NCBI GenBank assembly: GCA_035294265.1
Contig: DATGLK010000109.1
Span: forward strand, 1-43,994
Origin: Candidatus Binataceae bacterium
Lineage (GTDB): Bacteria; Desulfobacterota; Binatia; Binatales; Binataceae
Reading direction: 5' to 3'
Length of the DNA: 43,994 nucleotides
Part shown: positions 1 through 8,637 of the stretch, piece after piece
How positions within the stretch are numbered: position 1 is the stretch's first letter
Layout: each line of letters opens with the position of its first letter
The notes under the pieces: generated by a model
What the model saw: only the letters and a program-made list of their open reading frames with translations
Database searches by the model: none
Told to the model about the DNA's origin: nothing
Made by a program: the position numbers and the translations under genes

Positions 1-297
1 AGCCATTCAGGCCGATCGTGCCAGTATCGGCGGGCGATTGCCTGCCGGCAGATCCTGCGAGCCGCGCTTACAACCATGATCCATCTGGTGGTGGCTGGCC
101 TCCTGGGCCCGCACAGTGCAAGAGAGCGTAGCCGAGCGGCGGGGTCGGCGCTACGGGGCCAGCAGGAGGGCACAAATCTCGAATGCTCGGCAAGCTCGCG
201 AGTAACTTCAACCGCGTCTTCTCTTCTCAGCATGCGGCCTCAGGCGTAACCTCGCCGAAACTTTGTCGAAATTTGGTTTTGAAGGGAGTGTGAGGCG
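1..297. other. Leader stretch without an assignable gene
   Basis: No recognisable protein or RNA gene lies here. One plus-strand frame is open from the window edge to a TAA near position 249, but its translation is rich in Arg, Ser and Cys and matches no family I know, so it is either chance or the tail of an unknown gene cut by the window edge. The stretch contains a long imperfect hairpin, listed separately, and ends with GGGAG and GAGG ribosome-binding-like motifs just before the first gene. Confidence 0.5.
99..169. repeat. Nested imperfect inverted repeat (71 nt)
   Basis: The outer arms CCTCCTGGGCCC (99-110) and GGGCC-AG-CAGGAGG (156-169) pair over 12 bp with a two-base bulge. Inside them, GTAGCCGA (128-135) pairs with TCG-GC-GCTAC (145-154), again with a two-base bulge. 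This gives one long bulged hairpin. No T-run follows on either strand, so it is not a standard intrinsic terminator. It could be a structured RNA, a bulged terminator for a gene left of the window, or a cruciform. Confidence 0.5.
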
Positions 298-1479
298 ATG
301 GCCACGATAGCCGAACAAACGCGGCGTGACTGCGAGGGACGAATACGCACATTGATCGTGGGGGCTGGCGTGGCCGGATTGACCTTGGCCGCACTCTTGC
401 GCCAGCGCGGCGAGCGTCCGGTGCTGGTGGAGCGCGCGCGCGATCTGAGCGAGGGTGGCTACAACATAGCGCTTTATCCGCTCGGCAGTAGAGTTCTTCA
501 TGGGTTGGGCCTGTACGATCGCCTACTCGCCACCAGTCAGCCCTTTCACGACTACCAACTGGGCAACGGGCGGGGCGAGACCATTCACCGCTTCGACCTC
601 CGCAGTCTGGTCGATCGCTATGGCCCCATTCTGGGATTGCGCCGGCACGAGTTGCTGGAGGTGCTGCGCGCGGGCGCCCCCGAGGCCACCATCGTGTTCG
701 ATGCGACGGTAGCCTCGATGCGAGAGCAGGGGGGCAGCGTGGAGGTCAGCTTCAGCGACGGCTCCGCGGCAGGGTTCGATCTGGTCGTGGGCGCCGATGG
801 AATTAATTCTGCGCTACGCCAGCAGCTTTTGGCGCCCAGCGAATACGCCTACTGGGACAGCGAATGGGGCTGTTGGCTGGCATGGGCCCCGCCCGGGCTG
901 ATGGCGCCCACGGCCAGTGCGGAGTATTGGGGAGCCAGCCGTTTTTTGGGGATCTATCCAGTGCGTGATGGTTTCGGAATCTTTTTTGGCGCCCCCAGGA
1001 CGATCGTAAAAGCCAGCAACCATCGCACTTTGGCTCGCGAGCTGCGCACCAAGATGAGCGCCGGCCTGGCGCAGGAAGCGCTGGCCGCGATCGAGGCTAG
1101 CCAAAACCCCTTCATCTGGGATCTGCATGATTGCCGCAGCGCCCATTGGTGTCGCGGTCGCGTCAGCCTTCTGGGCGACAGCGCGGCAGCCTTCCTACCC
1201 ACTGCCGGGGTCGGGGCTTCGATGGCGATGCTGTCGGCGGCGGCGCTGGCCGATGAGTTGACCCGGGTGGACGCCGCCCACGTCGACTACGCCCTGCGCC
1301 TGTTCGAGCGGCGCGATCGCAAGCGGGTCGAGGCCGCGCAAAACAATTCGCGCCGCTTGGCGCGCCTTATCATGGTGGACTCGGTGCCAATGGCCTGGGG
1401 TCGCGACCAGTTGATGAAATTTTACTCGCTGGATCGCGCGCTCAAGGAAGTGGTGGAATTGATGGAAGGCTCAATTTGA
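298..1479 (+). CDS. FAD-dependent monooxygenase (PheA/UbiH-like class A flavoprotein)
   Basis: A single-component flavoprotein hydroxylase of the class A family, which uses NAD(P)H and oxygen to hydroxylate aromatic or polyketide-like substrates. The 393-residue protein has the N-terminal Rossmann motif GAGVAG (residues 22-27) followed by the acidic strand end VLVERA, the middle motif GADGIN, and the third FAD motif GDSAAAFLPTAGVG in the C-terminal third. The length is normal for the family. The ATG is preceded by GGGAG and GAGG. It stands alone ahead of the succinate dehydrogenase operon with about 150 bases between them. The substrate cannot be read from sequence; a tetracycline-inactivating or geranylgeranyl-reductase-like role is possible but unsupported. 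Confidence 0.88.
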   Translation: MATIAEQTRRDCEGRIRTLIVGAGVAGLTLAALLRQRGERPVLVERARDLSEGGYNIALYPLGSRVLHGLGLYDRLLATSQPFHDYQLGNGRGETIHRFDLRSLVDRYGPILGLRRHELLEVLRAGAPEATIVFDATVASMREQGGSVEVSFSDGSAAGFDLVVGADGINSALRQQLLAPSEYAYWDSEWGCWLAWAPPGLMAPTASAEYWGASRFLGIYPVRDGFGIFFGAPRTIVKASNHRTLARELRTKMSAGLAQEALAAIEASQNPFIWDLHDCRSAHWCRGRVSLLGDSAAAFLPTAGVGASMAMLSAAALADELTRVDAAHVDYALRLFERRDRKRVEAAQNNSRRLARLIMVDSVPMAWGRDQLMKFYSLDRALKEVVELMEGSI

Positions 1480-1630
1480 GCCCGCGGCTTAGTGGGCGGT
1501 GGGGTTCTCTCATCTTGTGATGTAAGCCAAAATGATAGTCAGAGTCTCACAGCATTAGCTGAGGTATTTGGAAATCGGGCTTGCCCGCGCTATGCTGCGC
1601 GCGATCCGTAAGCCCCGCAGCGAGGTAGCT

Positions 1631-2434
1631 ATGGCGCAAACAGTGGAAGCGGTAGTGCGCACCCATTCCGGAATGACCGCACGACGCGATATGTGGTGGG
1701 TGCAACCGCTGGTGGTGTTCGTGCTGCTGGGCGCGTTCGTAGTGTACGCCACCTGGGCGGCGCTACAGGGGAACCATTATCGTTTCGGGCCGTATCTCTC
1801 GCCCTTCTACTCGCCTGAACTGTTCGGCAACCCCCATTACGCCTGGTTTGGTGGCAAACCCGCCTGGTGGCCAGGCTGGCTGCCTTTTTCGGCTGCGATT
1901 TTGATCTTGTGGGCGCCGGCCGGCTTCCGCGTTACCTGCTACTACTACCGGGGGGCGTACTACAAGGCGTTTTGGGCCGACCCACCCTCGTGTACCGTGC
2001 GCGAGCCGCGTGTCCATTACCACGGCGAATCCTCATTTCCCCTCATCCTGCAAAACGTGCATCGCTACTTCATGTATCTGGCCCTGATTTTCCTTGTAAT
2101 CCTCGGCCACGATGCTTGGAATGGACTGTGGTTCACCGATCCGGCCACCGGTCGCCAAGTCTTTGGAGTGGGGGTGGGCTCCATCATTTTGATCGTCAAT
2201 GTGGTGCTGCTGGCGGGTTACACCTTCGGCTGCCACTCCCTGCGCCATCTACTGGGCGGGCGGCTGGACCGCATGTCGGAGCATCCACTGCGGCTTAAAT
2301 GCTGGAGCTGCGCCAATTTCTTTAATAGCCGGCACATGGGATGGGCTTGGCCCAGCCTGTGCTTTGTCGCGTTCACCGACCTGTACATCCGCTTGTGTTC
2401 GATGGGGATCTGGGTCGATTGGAGGATATTCTGA
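1631..2434 (+). CDS. sdhC: Succinate dehydrogenase membrane anchor subunit (Sdh1-type SdhC)
   Basis: Integral membrane anchor of complex II, passing electrons from SdhB to quinone. About five hydrophobic segments are visible in 267 residues (near 24-42, 84-98, 143-160, 180-199, 238-258). The ATG at 1631 is chosen because GAGGT lies just upstream; a TTG at 1568 and an ATG at 1592 would add 21 or 13 residues. The C-terminal half carries C201-H202-x3-H206, then C224-x2-C227 and H235. This set resembles the anchor of mycobacterial Sdh1, which is reported to hold a Rieske-type [2Fe-2S] cluster in the membrane instead of haem. Its stop overlaps the sdhA start by one base, so the genes are translationally coupled. 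Confidence 0.82.
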   Translation: MAQTVEAVVRTHSGMTARRDMWWVQPLVVFVLLGAFVVYATWAALQGNHYRFGPYLSPFYSPELFGNPHYAWFGGKPAWWPGWLPFSAAILILWAPAGFRVTCYYYRGAYYKAFWADPPSCTVREPRVHYHGESSFPLILQNVHRYFMYLALIFLVILGHDAWNGLWFTDPATGRQVFGVGVGSIILIVNVVLLAGYTFGCHSLRHLLGGRLDRMSEHPLRLKCWSCANFFNSRHMGWAWPSLCFVAFTDLYIRLCSMGIWVDWRIF

Positions 2435-4251
2435 TGGCCCAGTACGAGAGCCTCGATTACGACGTGCTGGTGATCGGCGCCGGCGGCGCCGGCCTGCGCG
2501 CCGCGATCGCCGCCTCGGCCGCCGGGGCCAAGGTCGGCCTGGTGTGCAAATCGCTCTTGGGCAAGGCCCACACCGTGATGGCCGAAGGCGGAGTGGCGGC
2601 GGCCTTGGCCAATGTCGATGACCGCGATAATTGGAAGGTGCACTTCGCCGATACGATGCGCGGTGGCGGCTACGTCAACAACTGGCGGATGGCTGAACTG
2701 CACGCCAAGGAAGCGCCCGATCGGGTCCGCGAGCTGGAAGCCTGGGGCGCGGTCTTCGATCGCACGCGCGACGGTCGCATCTTGCAGCGTAACTTCGGCG
2801 GCCATCGCTACCCACGCTTGGCCCACGTGGGTGATCGCACCGGGCTTGAAATGATTCGCACGCTGCAAGACTACGGCATTCATCGCGGCATCCAGGTTCA
2901 CATGGAATTCACCGTGGTGGGCTTGCTCACCGATAGCGGGCGAGTAGCGGGCGCCTACGCCTACGATCGTGAACGCGGCTACTTCCACCTCTTTCGCGCC
3001 AAAGCTGTGGTACTGGCAACCGGTGGAGTGGGCCGCGCCTATCAGATTACCAGCAATAGCTGGGAATACACCGGCGATGGGCAAGCCATGGCCTATGCCG
3101 CCGGGGCCGAGCTGATGGACATGGAATTCGTGCAGTTCCATCCCACTGGAATGATCTGGCCGCCCAGCGTGGCCGGCATCCTGGTGACCGAGGGGGTGCG
3201 CGGCGACGGCGGGGTGCTACGTAACAAAGACGGCAAACGCTTCATGTTCGGCGATATTCCCGAGGCCTACCGCCATCAGACCGCCGATAACGAGGAAGAG
3301 GGCTGGCGCTATACGCAGGGCGATCGTAACGCGCGCCGACCGCCCGAGCTTTTGACCCGTGATCACGTCGCCCGCTGTATCGTGCGCGAGATTCGCGAGG
3401 GGCGTGGCTCGCCTCACGGCGGGGTCTTCCTGGACGTCTCCTGGCTCAAGGAGAAGCTGCCCAACCACGAAGAGTACATCAAGCGCAAACTGCCCAGCAT
3501 GTACCATCAGTTCCTCAAGCTGGCCGATATCGACATCACCAAAGTACCGATGGAAGTGGGGCCTACCACCCATTACATCATGGGTGGAATTCGCGTGGAC
3601 GGCGACTCTCAGATGTCCACCCTGCCCGGCTTGTTCGCCGCCGGCGAAGCGGCGGCGGGCCTGCACGGTGCCAATCGGCTAGGTGGTAATTCGCTTTCCG
3701 ACCTGCTGGTTTTCGGCAAGCGGGCGGGCGACTTTGCCGCGCGCTTCGCCGCCGAGAACGGCCCGGTCAAGACCGACGAAGCCCAGATCGACGCGCTGAC
3801 GGCGCGGGCGCTGCGTCCCTTCGAGCCGGTCGCGGGCAAGGCCGAATCGCCCTATGCCTTACAGGGCGAGCTCAAACAGACGATGCAGAATCTGGTGGGA
3901 ATTGTCCGGCGTGAAGCCGAGATCCAGCAGGCGTTGGAGATCATCGCCAAATTGCGCGAGCGCGCCCAACACGTCCAGGTCGAGGGTAACCGGCAATACA
4001 ATGCCGGCTGGCACACCGCTCTGGACCTGCACAACCTGCTAACCGTGTCGGAGGCTATCTGCCACGCCGCGCTGGCGCGCAAGGAAAGCCGCGGCGGCCA
4101 TTTCCGCGAAGACTATCAGCAGCGAGACCCCGAGTTGGAAAAAGTCAACTCCGTTATCCGCAAGGATGGCGACAAAATGGCGCTGACGCTGGTCCAGCGG
4201 GCAGCCTTGCCGAGCGAACTACAGCAAATCATCGAGGATCAACAAAAGTGA
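2434..4251 (+). CDS. sdhA: Succinate dehydrogenase flavoprotein subunit
   Basis: Catalytic subunit of complex II: oxidises succinate to fumarate with covalently bound FAD, facing the cytoplasm. The 605-residue protein begins with the dinucleotide-binding motif GAGGAG (residues 15-20) and has H46 in the context GKAHTVMAEGG, the expected site of the covalent FAD link. Later come the substrate-site stretch HPTGM and the conserved GANRLGGNSLSDLL block. The start is fixed by GGAGG about eight bases upstream and the TGATG overlap with sdhC; the frame is open 31 codons further upstream but this only shadows sdhC. Length and domain order are typical. With sdhB it overlaps by four bases. Confidence 0.95.
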   Translation: MAQYESLDYDVLVIGAGGAGLRAAIAASAAGAKVGLVCKSLLGKAHTVMAEGGVAAALANVDDRDNWKVHFADTMRGGGYVNNWRMAELHAKEAPDRVRELEAWGAVFDRTRDGRILQRNFGGHRYPRLAHVGDRTGLEMIRTLQDYGIHRGIQVHMEFTVVGLLTDSGRVAGAYAYDRERGYFHLFRAKAVVLATGGVGRAYQITSNSWEYTGDGQAMAYAAGAELMDMEFVQFHPTGMIWPPSVAGILVTEGVRGDGGVLRNKDGKRFMFGDIPEAYRHQTADNEEEGWRYTQGDRNARRPPELLTRDHVARCIVREIREGRGSPHGGVFLDVSWLKEKLPNHEEYIKRKLPSMYHQFLKLADIDITKVPMEVGPTTHYIMGGIRVDGDSQMSTLPGLFAAGEAAAGLHGANRLGGNSLSDLLVFGKRAGDFAARFAAENGPVKTDEAQIDALTARALRPFEPVAGKAESPYALQGELKQTMQNLVGIVRREAEIQQALEIIAKLRERAQHVQVEGNRQYNAGWHTALDLHNLLTVSEAICHAALARKESRGGHFREDYQQRDPELEKVNSVIRKDGDKMALTLVQRAALPSELQQIIEDQQK

Positions 4252-5003
4252 GCGACAGCGCGACGTTTCGAATCTGGCGCGGCAACGCCCAGGGCGGTCA
4301 GTTCCGCGATTACTCGGCGCGGCTTTCCGAAGGAATGGTGGTGCTCGACGCGATCCATCAGATCCAGGCCGAACAGGCCCCGGATATGGCGGTCCGCTGG
4401 AACTGCAAGGCAGGCAAATGCGGCTCCTGCTCGGCGGAAATCAACGGTCAGCCCCGTCTGATGTGCATGACGCGACTTAATACCCTGCCGCTGGAGCAGC
4501 CGGTGACGGTGGAGCCGCTCCAGACCTTTCCCTTGATCAAGGATTTGGTCACCGACGTTTCCTGGAATATGCGAGCCAAGCTGACTATCAAGCCGCTCAA
4601 GATGCGCCCGCCTGACAACCCCGACGGCACTTGGCTGATGGCTCAGGACGACGTCGAGCGGGTCCAGGAATTTCGCAAGTGCATCGAATGCTTCCTGTGC
4701 CAGGACGTCTGCCATGTCCTGCGCGAGCATCATCTGCACGATGAATTCGTGGGTCCTCGCTTGCTGACCTTCACCGCCGCCCTGGAGATGCATCCGGCCG
4801 ACGTCGCGGACCGGCTGCCGGACCTGCGCCAGAGCGAAGGGCTGGCCTACTGCAATATCACGAAGTGTTGCACCAAGGTGTGTCCCGAGGAGATCCACAT
4901 CACCGACAACGCGATCATCCCGCTCAAGGAGCGAGTCGTGGATCGCTACTTCGATCCGCTCACCCGTCTGCTGCGCGCGGTGGGAGTGGGCAAGCACGAC
5001 TGA
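4248..5003 (+). CDS. sdhB: Succinate dehydrogenase iron-sulfur subunit
   Basis: Electron-transfer subunit of complex II, linking the flavin in SdhA to quinone at the SdhC anchor. The N-terminal ferredoxin domain has C53-x4-C58-x2-C61 and C73 for a [2Fe-2S] cluster. The C-terminal domain has C145-x2-C148-x2-C151-x3-C155 and C202, C207/C208, C212, giving ligands for the [4Fe-4S] and [3Fe-4S] clusters. The start is a GTG overlapping the sdhA stop (GTGA) with GAGGA upstream. The 251-residue length is normal. It is the last gene of the three-gene operon and converges on the P450 gene with only 18 bases between them; I saw no clear terminator there. Confidence 0.95.
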   Translation: MSDSATFRIWRGNAQGGQFRDYSARLSEGMVVLDAIHQIQAEQAPDMAVRWNCKAGKCGSCSAEINGQPRLMCMTRLNTLPLEQPVTVEPLQTFPLIKDLVTDVSWNMRAKLTIKPLKMRPPDNPDGTWLMAQDDVERVQEFRKCIECFLCQDVCHVLREHHLHDEFVGPRLLTFTAALEMHPADVADRLPDLRQSEGLAYCNITKCCTKVCPEEIHITDNAIIPLKERVVDRYFDPLTRLLRAVGVGKHD

Positions 5004-5021
5004 GGTTTGGCTCCCGAGCCC

Positions 5022-6371
5022 TCAACGGCGCGGGTGTAGCGTCATCAGCACGCCATAGCGCGGGCGCAGAGTCACCAGGGGCTGCGGCTCGATTGGATGG
5101 TTGGGGACGAGTCGCAGCCGGTAATGCTGAGCCACTGTGGCCAGGACCATCTGCGCTTCTACCAGCGCGAACTGGTTGCCGATACACAGGCGCGGCCCGC
5201 CGCCGAAGGGGAAATAGGCGTAGCGTGGGCGCCGCTCGATTTGCGCACTCTCGAAGCGGCGGGGCTCAAAGCGCTCGGGTTCGGGCCAATACTCGGGATG
5301 GCGATGGGTGATATAGGTGCACAGAAAAACATTGGTTCCCCTGCGCAGATAAAAGCCTCCCACTTCGTCGTCCCCGACCGCATGGCGGGAGACGCCCCAG
5401 GCTGGAGGATACAGCCGCATCGATTCTTCGATCACCATCCTGGTATACGGCAGGCGCGGTAAATCGGCCGTCGTCGGTAGCGCCCCACCCAGCACCCCAT
5501 CCAGTTCGTCGTGCAGGTTGGCTTCAACTTCGGGATTGCGCGCGAGTAGAAACCAGGTCCACGCCAACGCGTTGGCGGTGGTTTCGTGGCCAGCCAGCAG
5601 CAGAGTCAGCAATTCGTCGCGCAGTTGCCGTTCGCTCATCGCGGGACGTCCACTTTCGTCGCGTGCCGCTAGCATCACCGCCAGCAGATCGTCCTGCGCG
5701 CCACCGTCGGCTCTGCGTGCGCGGATAAGCTCGCGCGCGATCCGGTCCAGTTTTCGCACCGCAGCTTGGAAGCGCAGGTTTTCGGGAGTCGGAAAAAATG
5801 GCAGCAGCACGGTAATCAGGCTAAGCCGGCCAAAATGGCGGTTGGCGATTGCCAGGTTGTTCGTAACGCTGTCAGCGTGGCGCTCGATATCGAAGCTGAA
5901 GAGGGCGCGGGCGACGATTTTCAAAGTCAAGCGCCCCATTTCGGCCGCAACGTCCAATGGCTGCCCGCTTTGCGCCCGCTGGCGCCAATCCGCGAGCATG
6001 GCCAGGGTGCTCTCGCTCATCAGGTTGCCCCAACCCATAACCCGCTCGCGATGAAACATCGGCTGAATAAGCCGGCGCTGGCGTAACCAGAAGTCACCCT
6101 CGCTGGTCAACAGCCCCGCGCCCAGGAGCTGCCTGAGAACGCGATAATCGAGATTGTTCTTGTCGTAGTTGCGATTGTTATCCTGTAAAACGTGCTTGAT
6201 GGCCTCGGGATGGGCCACCAGGTAAAAGCGCTGACGCAACAGCCGATAGCCGACCACGTCGCCGTATTCGCGCCAGGTCGCCATCATGTAGCTCAGCGGA
6301 TCGTGAAACAACGCCCGTCCGCTGCGCATCAGACCGCCCGGGCTTGGTGGCAACGCACCCTGCCCTGCCAT
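5022..6371 (-). CDS. Cytochrome P450
   Basis: Haem-thiolate monooxygenase of 449 residues, a soluble bacterial form with no obvious membrane anchor. Visible landmarks in order are the oxygen-activation I-helix LLAGHETTANAL, the K-helix ExxR in EESMRLYPPAW, and the haem-binding loop FPFGGGPRLCIG whose Cys is the axial ligand. The overall pattern resembles CYP102/CYP4-like bacterial P450s that act on fatty acids or hydrocarbons, but the substrate is not predictable. Its ATG overlaps the uvrC stop by one base (TAATG), so it is probably cotranscribed with uvrC and coupled to it. No ferredoxin or reductase gene is adjacent, so the redox partner must be encoded elsewhere. Confidence 0.95.
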   Translation of the reverse strand: MAGQGALPPSPGGLMRSGRALFHDPLSYMMATWREYGDVVGYRLLRQRFYLVAHPEAIKHVLQDNNRNYDKNNLDYRVLRQLLGAGLLTSEGDFWLRQRRLIQPMFHRERVMGWGNLMSESTLAMLADWRQRAQSGQPLDVAAEMGRLTLKIVARALFSFDIERHADSVTNNLAIANRHFGRLSLITVLLPFFPTPENLRFQAAVRKLDRIARELIRARRADGGAQDDLLAVMLAARDESGRPAMSERQLRDELLTLLLAGHETTANALAWTWFLLARNPEVEANLHDELDGVLGGALPTTADLPRLPYTRMVIEESMRLYPPAWGVSRHAVGDDEVGGFYLRRGTNVFLCTYITHRHPEYWPEPERFEPRRFESAQIERRPRYAYFPFGGGPRLCIGNQFALVEAQMVLATVAQHYRLRLVPNHPIEPQPLVTLRPRYGVLMTLHPRR

Positions 6372-8560
6372 TAGACCGGCTCGTCCCTGGGTAAATTCCC
6401 CGTCTTGGCTGCCGCTTCATCGGCCAAGTCGTCGGCGGCAATATCATCATCAGGGGGCAATTCTCCGTCGCTTTGCATCGTCTCGCCGGCTTTTCCCGCC
6501 AACTCGTCGACTTCCTGGGGGACGATAGCCTCGGCCTGCTCCTCCCGATCCAGGATGGCGCTCATCGCCTGCAAATGGCGTTGCACGGCCTGCGCCAGCT
6601 CGCGGTTGATTTCACGCACCTCGGCCAGTTGTTCGACCGACGCTTGGCGAATGCGTTTGAGACTGCCGAAATGGCGCAGCAAGGCGCGCGCGCGCACCGG
6701 TCCGATTCCCTCTACATCGGCAAGAATCGTGCGCAGCCGGGCGCGCAAGCGCAGCTCGCGGTTGTAGGTAATCGCGAAACGGTGCGCCTCGTCGCGCAGC
6801 CGTACCAGCAGGAACAGTGCGTTGGAGTTGGGCTTGAGCACAACCGGATCCTTGCGATTGGGTAAAAACACCCGCTCCTCGGATTTGACCACCTTGGGTG
6901 CGCGCGGATCGTTGAGCACGTGCTGCTTGGCCAGACCGATGACGTCGATCTGGGTCGCCAGCTCGAATTCGCGCAGCACTTCCAGGGCGACGTTAAGTTG
7001 TCCCTTGCCACCGTCGATTACCATCAGGTCGGGATACTCCTGTTCCTCCCGCGCCCGCCGCAGCCGGCGGCTGAGGACTTCGTACATGCTGGCGAAATCG
7101 TCCTGCCCCTCCACCGTGCGCATCCGATAGCGCCGATAAAGTGCCTTGCAGGGTAGGCCTTCGTCGAACACTACCTGCGATGCCACCACCATCGCCCCTT
7201 GCAGATTGGAAATGTCATAGCACTCGATTCGCTTGGGGCTGTTGCGCAGATGGAGCTTGGTGCGCAGTTCCTCCAACATCCGCTCACGCGTCTGGTCGCT
7301 GTCGCGGCGCGCGGCGAAGCTCTGGCGGGCGTTTTCGTTAGCCATCTCCAGCAGCCGCTGCTTGGGGCCGCGCCGTGGCACGCCGAGCGTTACCTTGCGC
7401 CCGCGCCGCTCGGAAAGTAGTTCGGCACGCGCCGGAGCGTCTTCCAAAGCGACCGGGAGCAGAATTTCATCGGGCAGATAGCGCCCACCGCTGTAGAACT
7501 GGGTCAGCAGATCGGCCAACACGTCTTCATCGGCGAATTCCAGATCCTCGAAGCTCCAGCTTTGCGAGCTGGTCAGCTTGCCCCGGCGCACCATCAGGAC
7601 CAGCGCCTCGATAAAGCCACCCTCCCGATAGAGGCCGAAGACGTCCTGGTCGCCGCCCCAGTGATGGAGCACGGTCTGGCGCTCGACCGTCTTCTCGATC
7701 GCCCGCACCTGGTCGCGCAGGCGGGCGGCGTGTTCGAACTCAAGCCGCTCGGCGTGGGCCCGCATCTGCTCGCGTAAAGCTTTGAGCAAGTCACGGTCGC
7801 GCCCTTCCAGCAGCATTACGGCGGCATCCAAATGGCGCTGATATTCGGCGCGATCCACCGCCAGGCAGCACGGCCCCAGGCATCGCTTGATCTGATATTC
7901 CAGGCACGGACGGGAGCGATTGCGAAAGACGGTGTCGGAGCAAGTGCGCAGCGGAAAAACTTTGCGAATTACGTCGATTGTCTCGCGCAGGCCGTCGGCG
8001 GAGCCGAAGGGACCGAAGTAAAGCCCGCCGTCCTTCACGATCTGACGCGTTACCGTGATTCTGGGCCAGGCATGTTTGGTGACTTTGGCGCTGAGATAGG
8101 ACTTGTCGTCCTTGAGCCTGATGTTGTAGCGCGGCCGGTACTGTTTGATCAGGTTGTTCTCGAGAATCAGCGCTTCTTTTTCGCTGGCAGTGACCAAAGT
8201 GTCGAAGTCGTGCACGCGCGCCATCAGGAAGCGGACTTGAAAGCGGGTGTCGCCGCCCTCGCGGAAATAGGCGCGCACCCGCGAGCGCAGCGATTTGGCC
8301 TTGCCCACGTACAGCACCTTGCCCGCCCGATCGCGCAACAGATACACCCCGGGGTCGGACGGCACCTGTTCCAGCTTGCGCGCCAGCCCATCGCTCGGCG
8401 GCTCACCTTGGGGGCTAGGATCCGCTTGGGTCTGGCCATAATCGATCAGGGATTGATAGGAGCGCCCGACCTCGCGCGGCAGGGCCGTTGGCGGCGCAAT
8501 TTTGCGGTCATCAGCGGAGTCCAGCCATTTAGGTGCCTGGTCTGCTCGACGCTCGTCCAT
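6371..8560 (-). CDS. uvrC: Excinuclease ABC subunit C
   Basis: Makes the dual incisions of nucleotide excision repair with UvrA and UvrB. The 729-residue protein has a GIY-YIG endonuclease domain (PGVYLLRDRAGKVLYVGKAK, about residues 70-90), a UVR helix pair for UvrB binding around residue 270 (LEFEHAARLRDQV), the UvrC RNase-H-like nuclease domain with IECYDIS, and helix-hairpin-helix motifs near the end (VEGIGPVRARALLRHFGS). It is about 100 residues longer than typical, with some 58 extra N-terminal residues and an acidic Asp/Glu-rich C-terminal tail. No Shine-Dalgarno motif precedes the ATG, but TATAAT lies seven bases upstream, suggesting a leaderless message. It is followed by a one-base overlap with the P450 gene. 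Confidence 0.96.
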   Translation of the reverse strand: MDERRADQAPKWLDSADDRKIAPPTALPREVGRSYQSLIDYGQTQADPSPQGEPPSDGLARKLEQVPSDPGVYLLRDRAGKVLYVGKAKSLRSRVRAYFREGGDTRFQVRFLMARVHDFDTLVTASEKEALILENNLIKQYRPRYNIRLKDDKSYLSAKVTKHAWPRITVTRQIVKDGGLYFGPFGSADGLRETIDVIRKVFPLRTCSDTVFRNRSRPCLEYQIKRCLGPCCLAVDRAEYQRHLDAAVMLLEGRDRDLLKALREQMRAHAERLEFEHAARLRDQVRAIEKTVERQTVLHHWGGDQDVFGLYREGGFIEALVLMVRRGKLTSSQSWSFEDLEFADEDVLADLLTQFYSGGRYLPDEILLPVALEDAPARAELLSERRGRKVTLGVPRRGPKQRLLEMANENARQSFAARRDSDQTRERMLEELRTKLHLRNSPKRIECYDISNLQGAMVVASQVVFDEGLPCKALYRRYRMRTVEGQDDFASMYEVLSRRLRRAREEQEYPDLMVIDGGKGQLNVALEVLREFELATQIDVIGLAKQHVLNDPRAPKVVKSEERVFLPNRKDPVVLKPNSNALFLLVRLRDEAHRFAITYNRELRLRARLRTILADVEGIGPVRARALLRHFGSLKRIRQASVEQLAEVREINRELAQAVQRHLQAMSAILDREEQAEAIVPQEVDELAGKAGETMQSDGELPPDDDIAADDLADEAAAKTGNLPRDEPV

Positions 8561-8567
8561 CGACAGG

Positions 8568-8573
8568 ATTATA
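8568..8573 (-). promoter_or_regulatory. Candidate -10 box for leaderless uvrC
   Basis: Reading the minus strand, TATAAT is followed by seven bases and then the uvrC ATG. That spacing would place the transcription start at or next to the A of the ATG. No ribosome-binding motif is present between them. I see no good -35 hexamer at the usual distance, so the promoter assignment rests on the -10 match and its spacing. Confidence 0.4.
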
Positions 8574-8637
8574 TATCATCGCCACTATCCTCCGAGAGCG
8601 GGGCGGGGCGGCGTAAGGGCAAGCCCAGCTATAGTTC

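Noticed and set aside
1-249. Open frame running in from the left edge
   Set aside because: Its translation is Arg/Ser-rich without any motif, and another frame with a stop at 79 is equally possible; not enough to call a partial gene.
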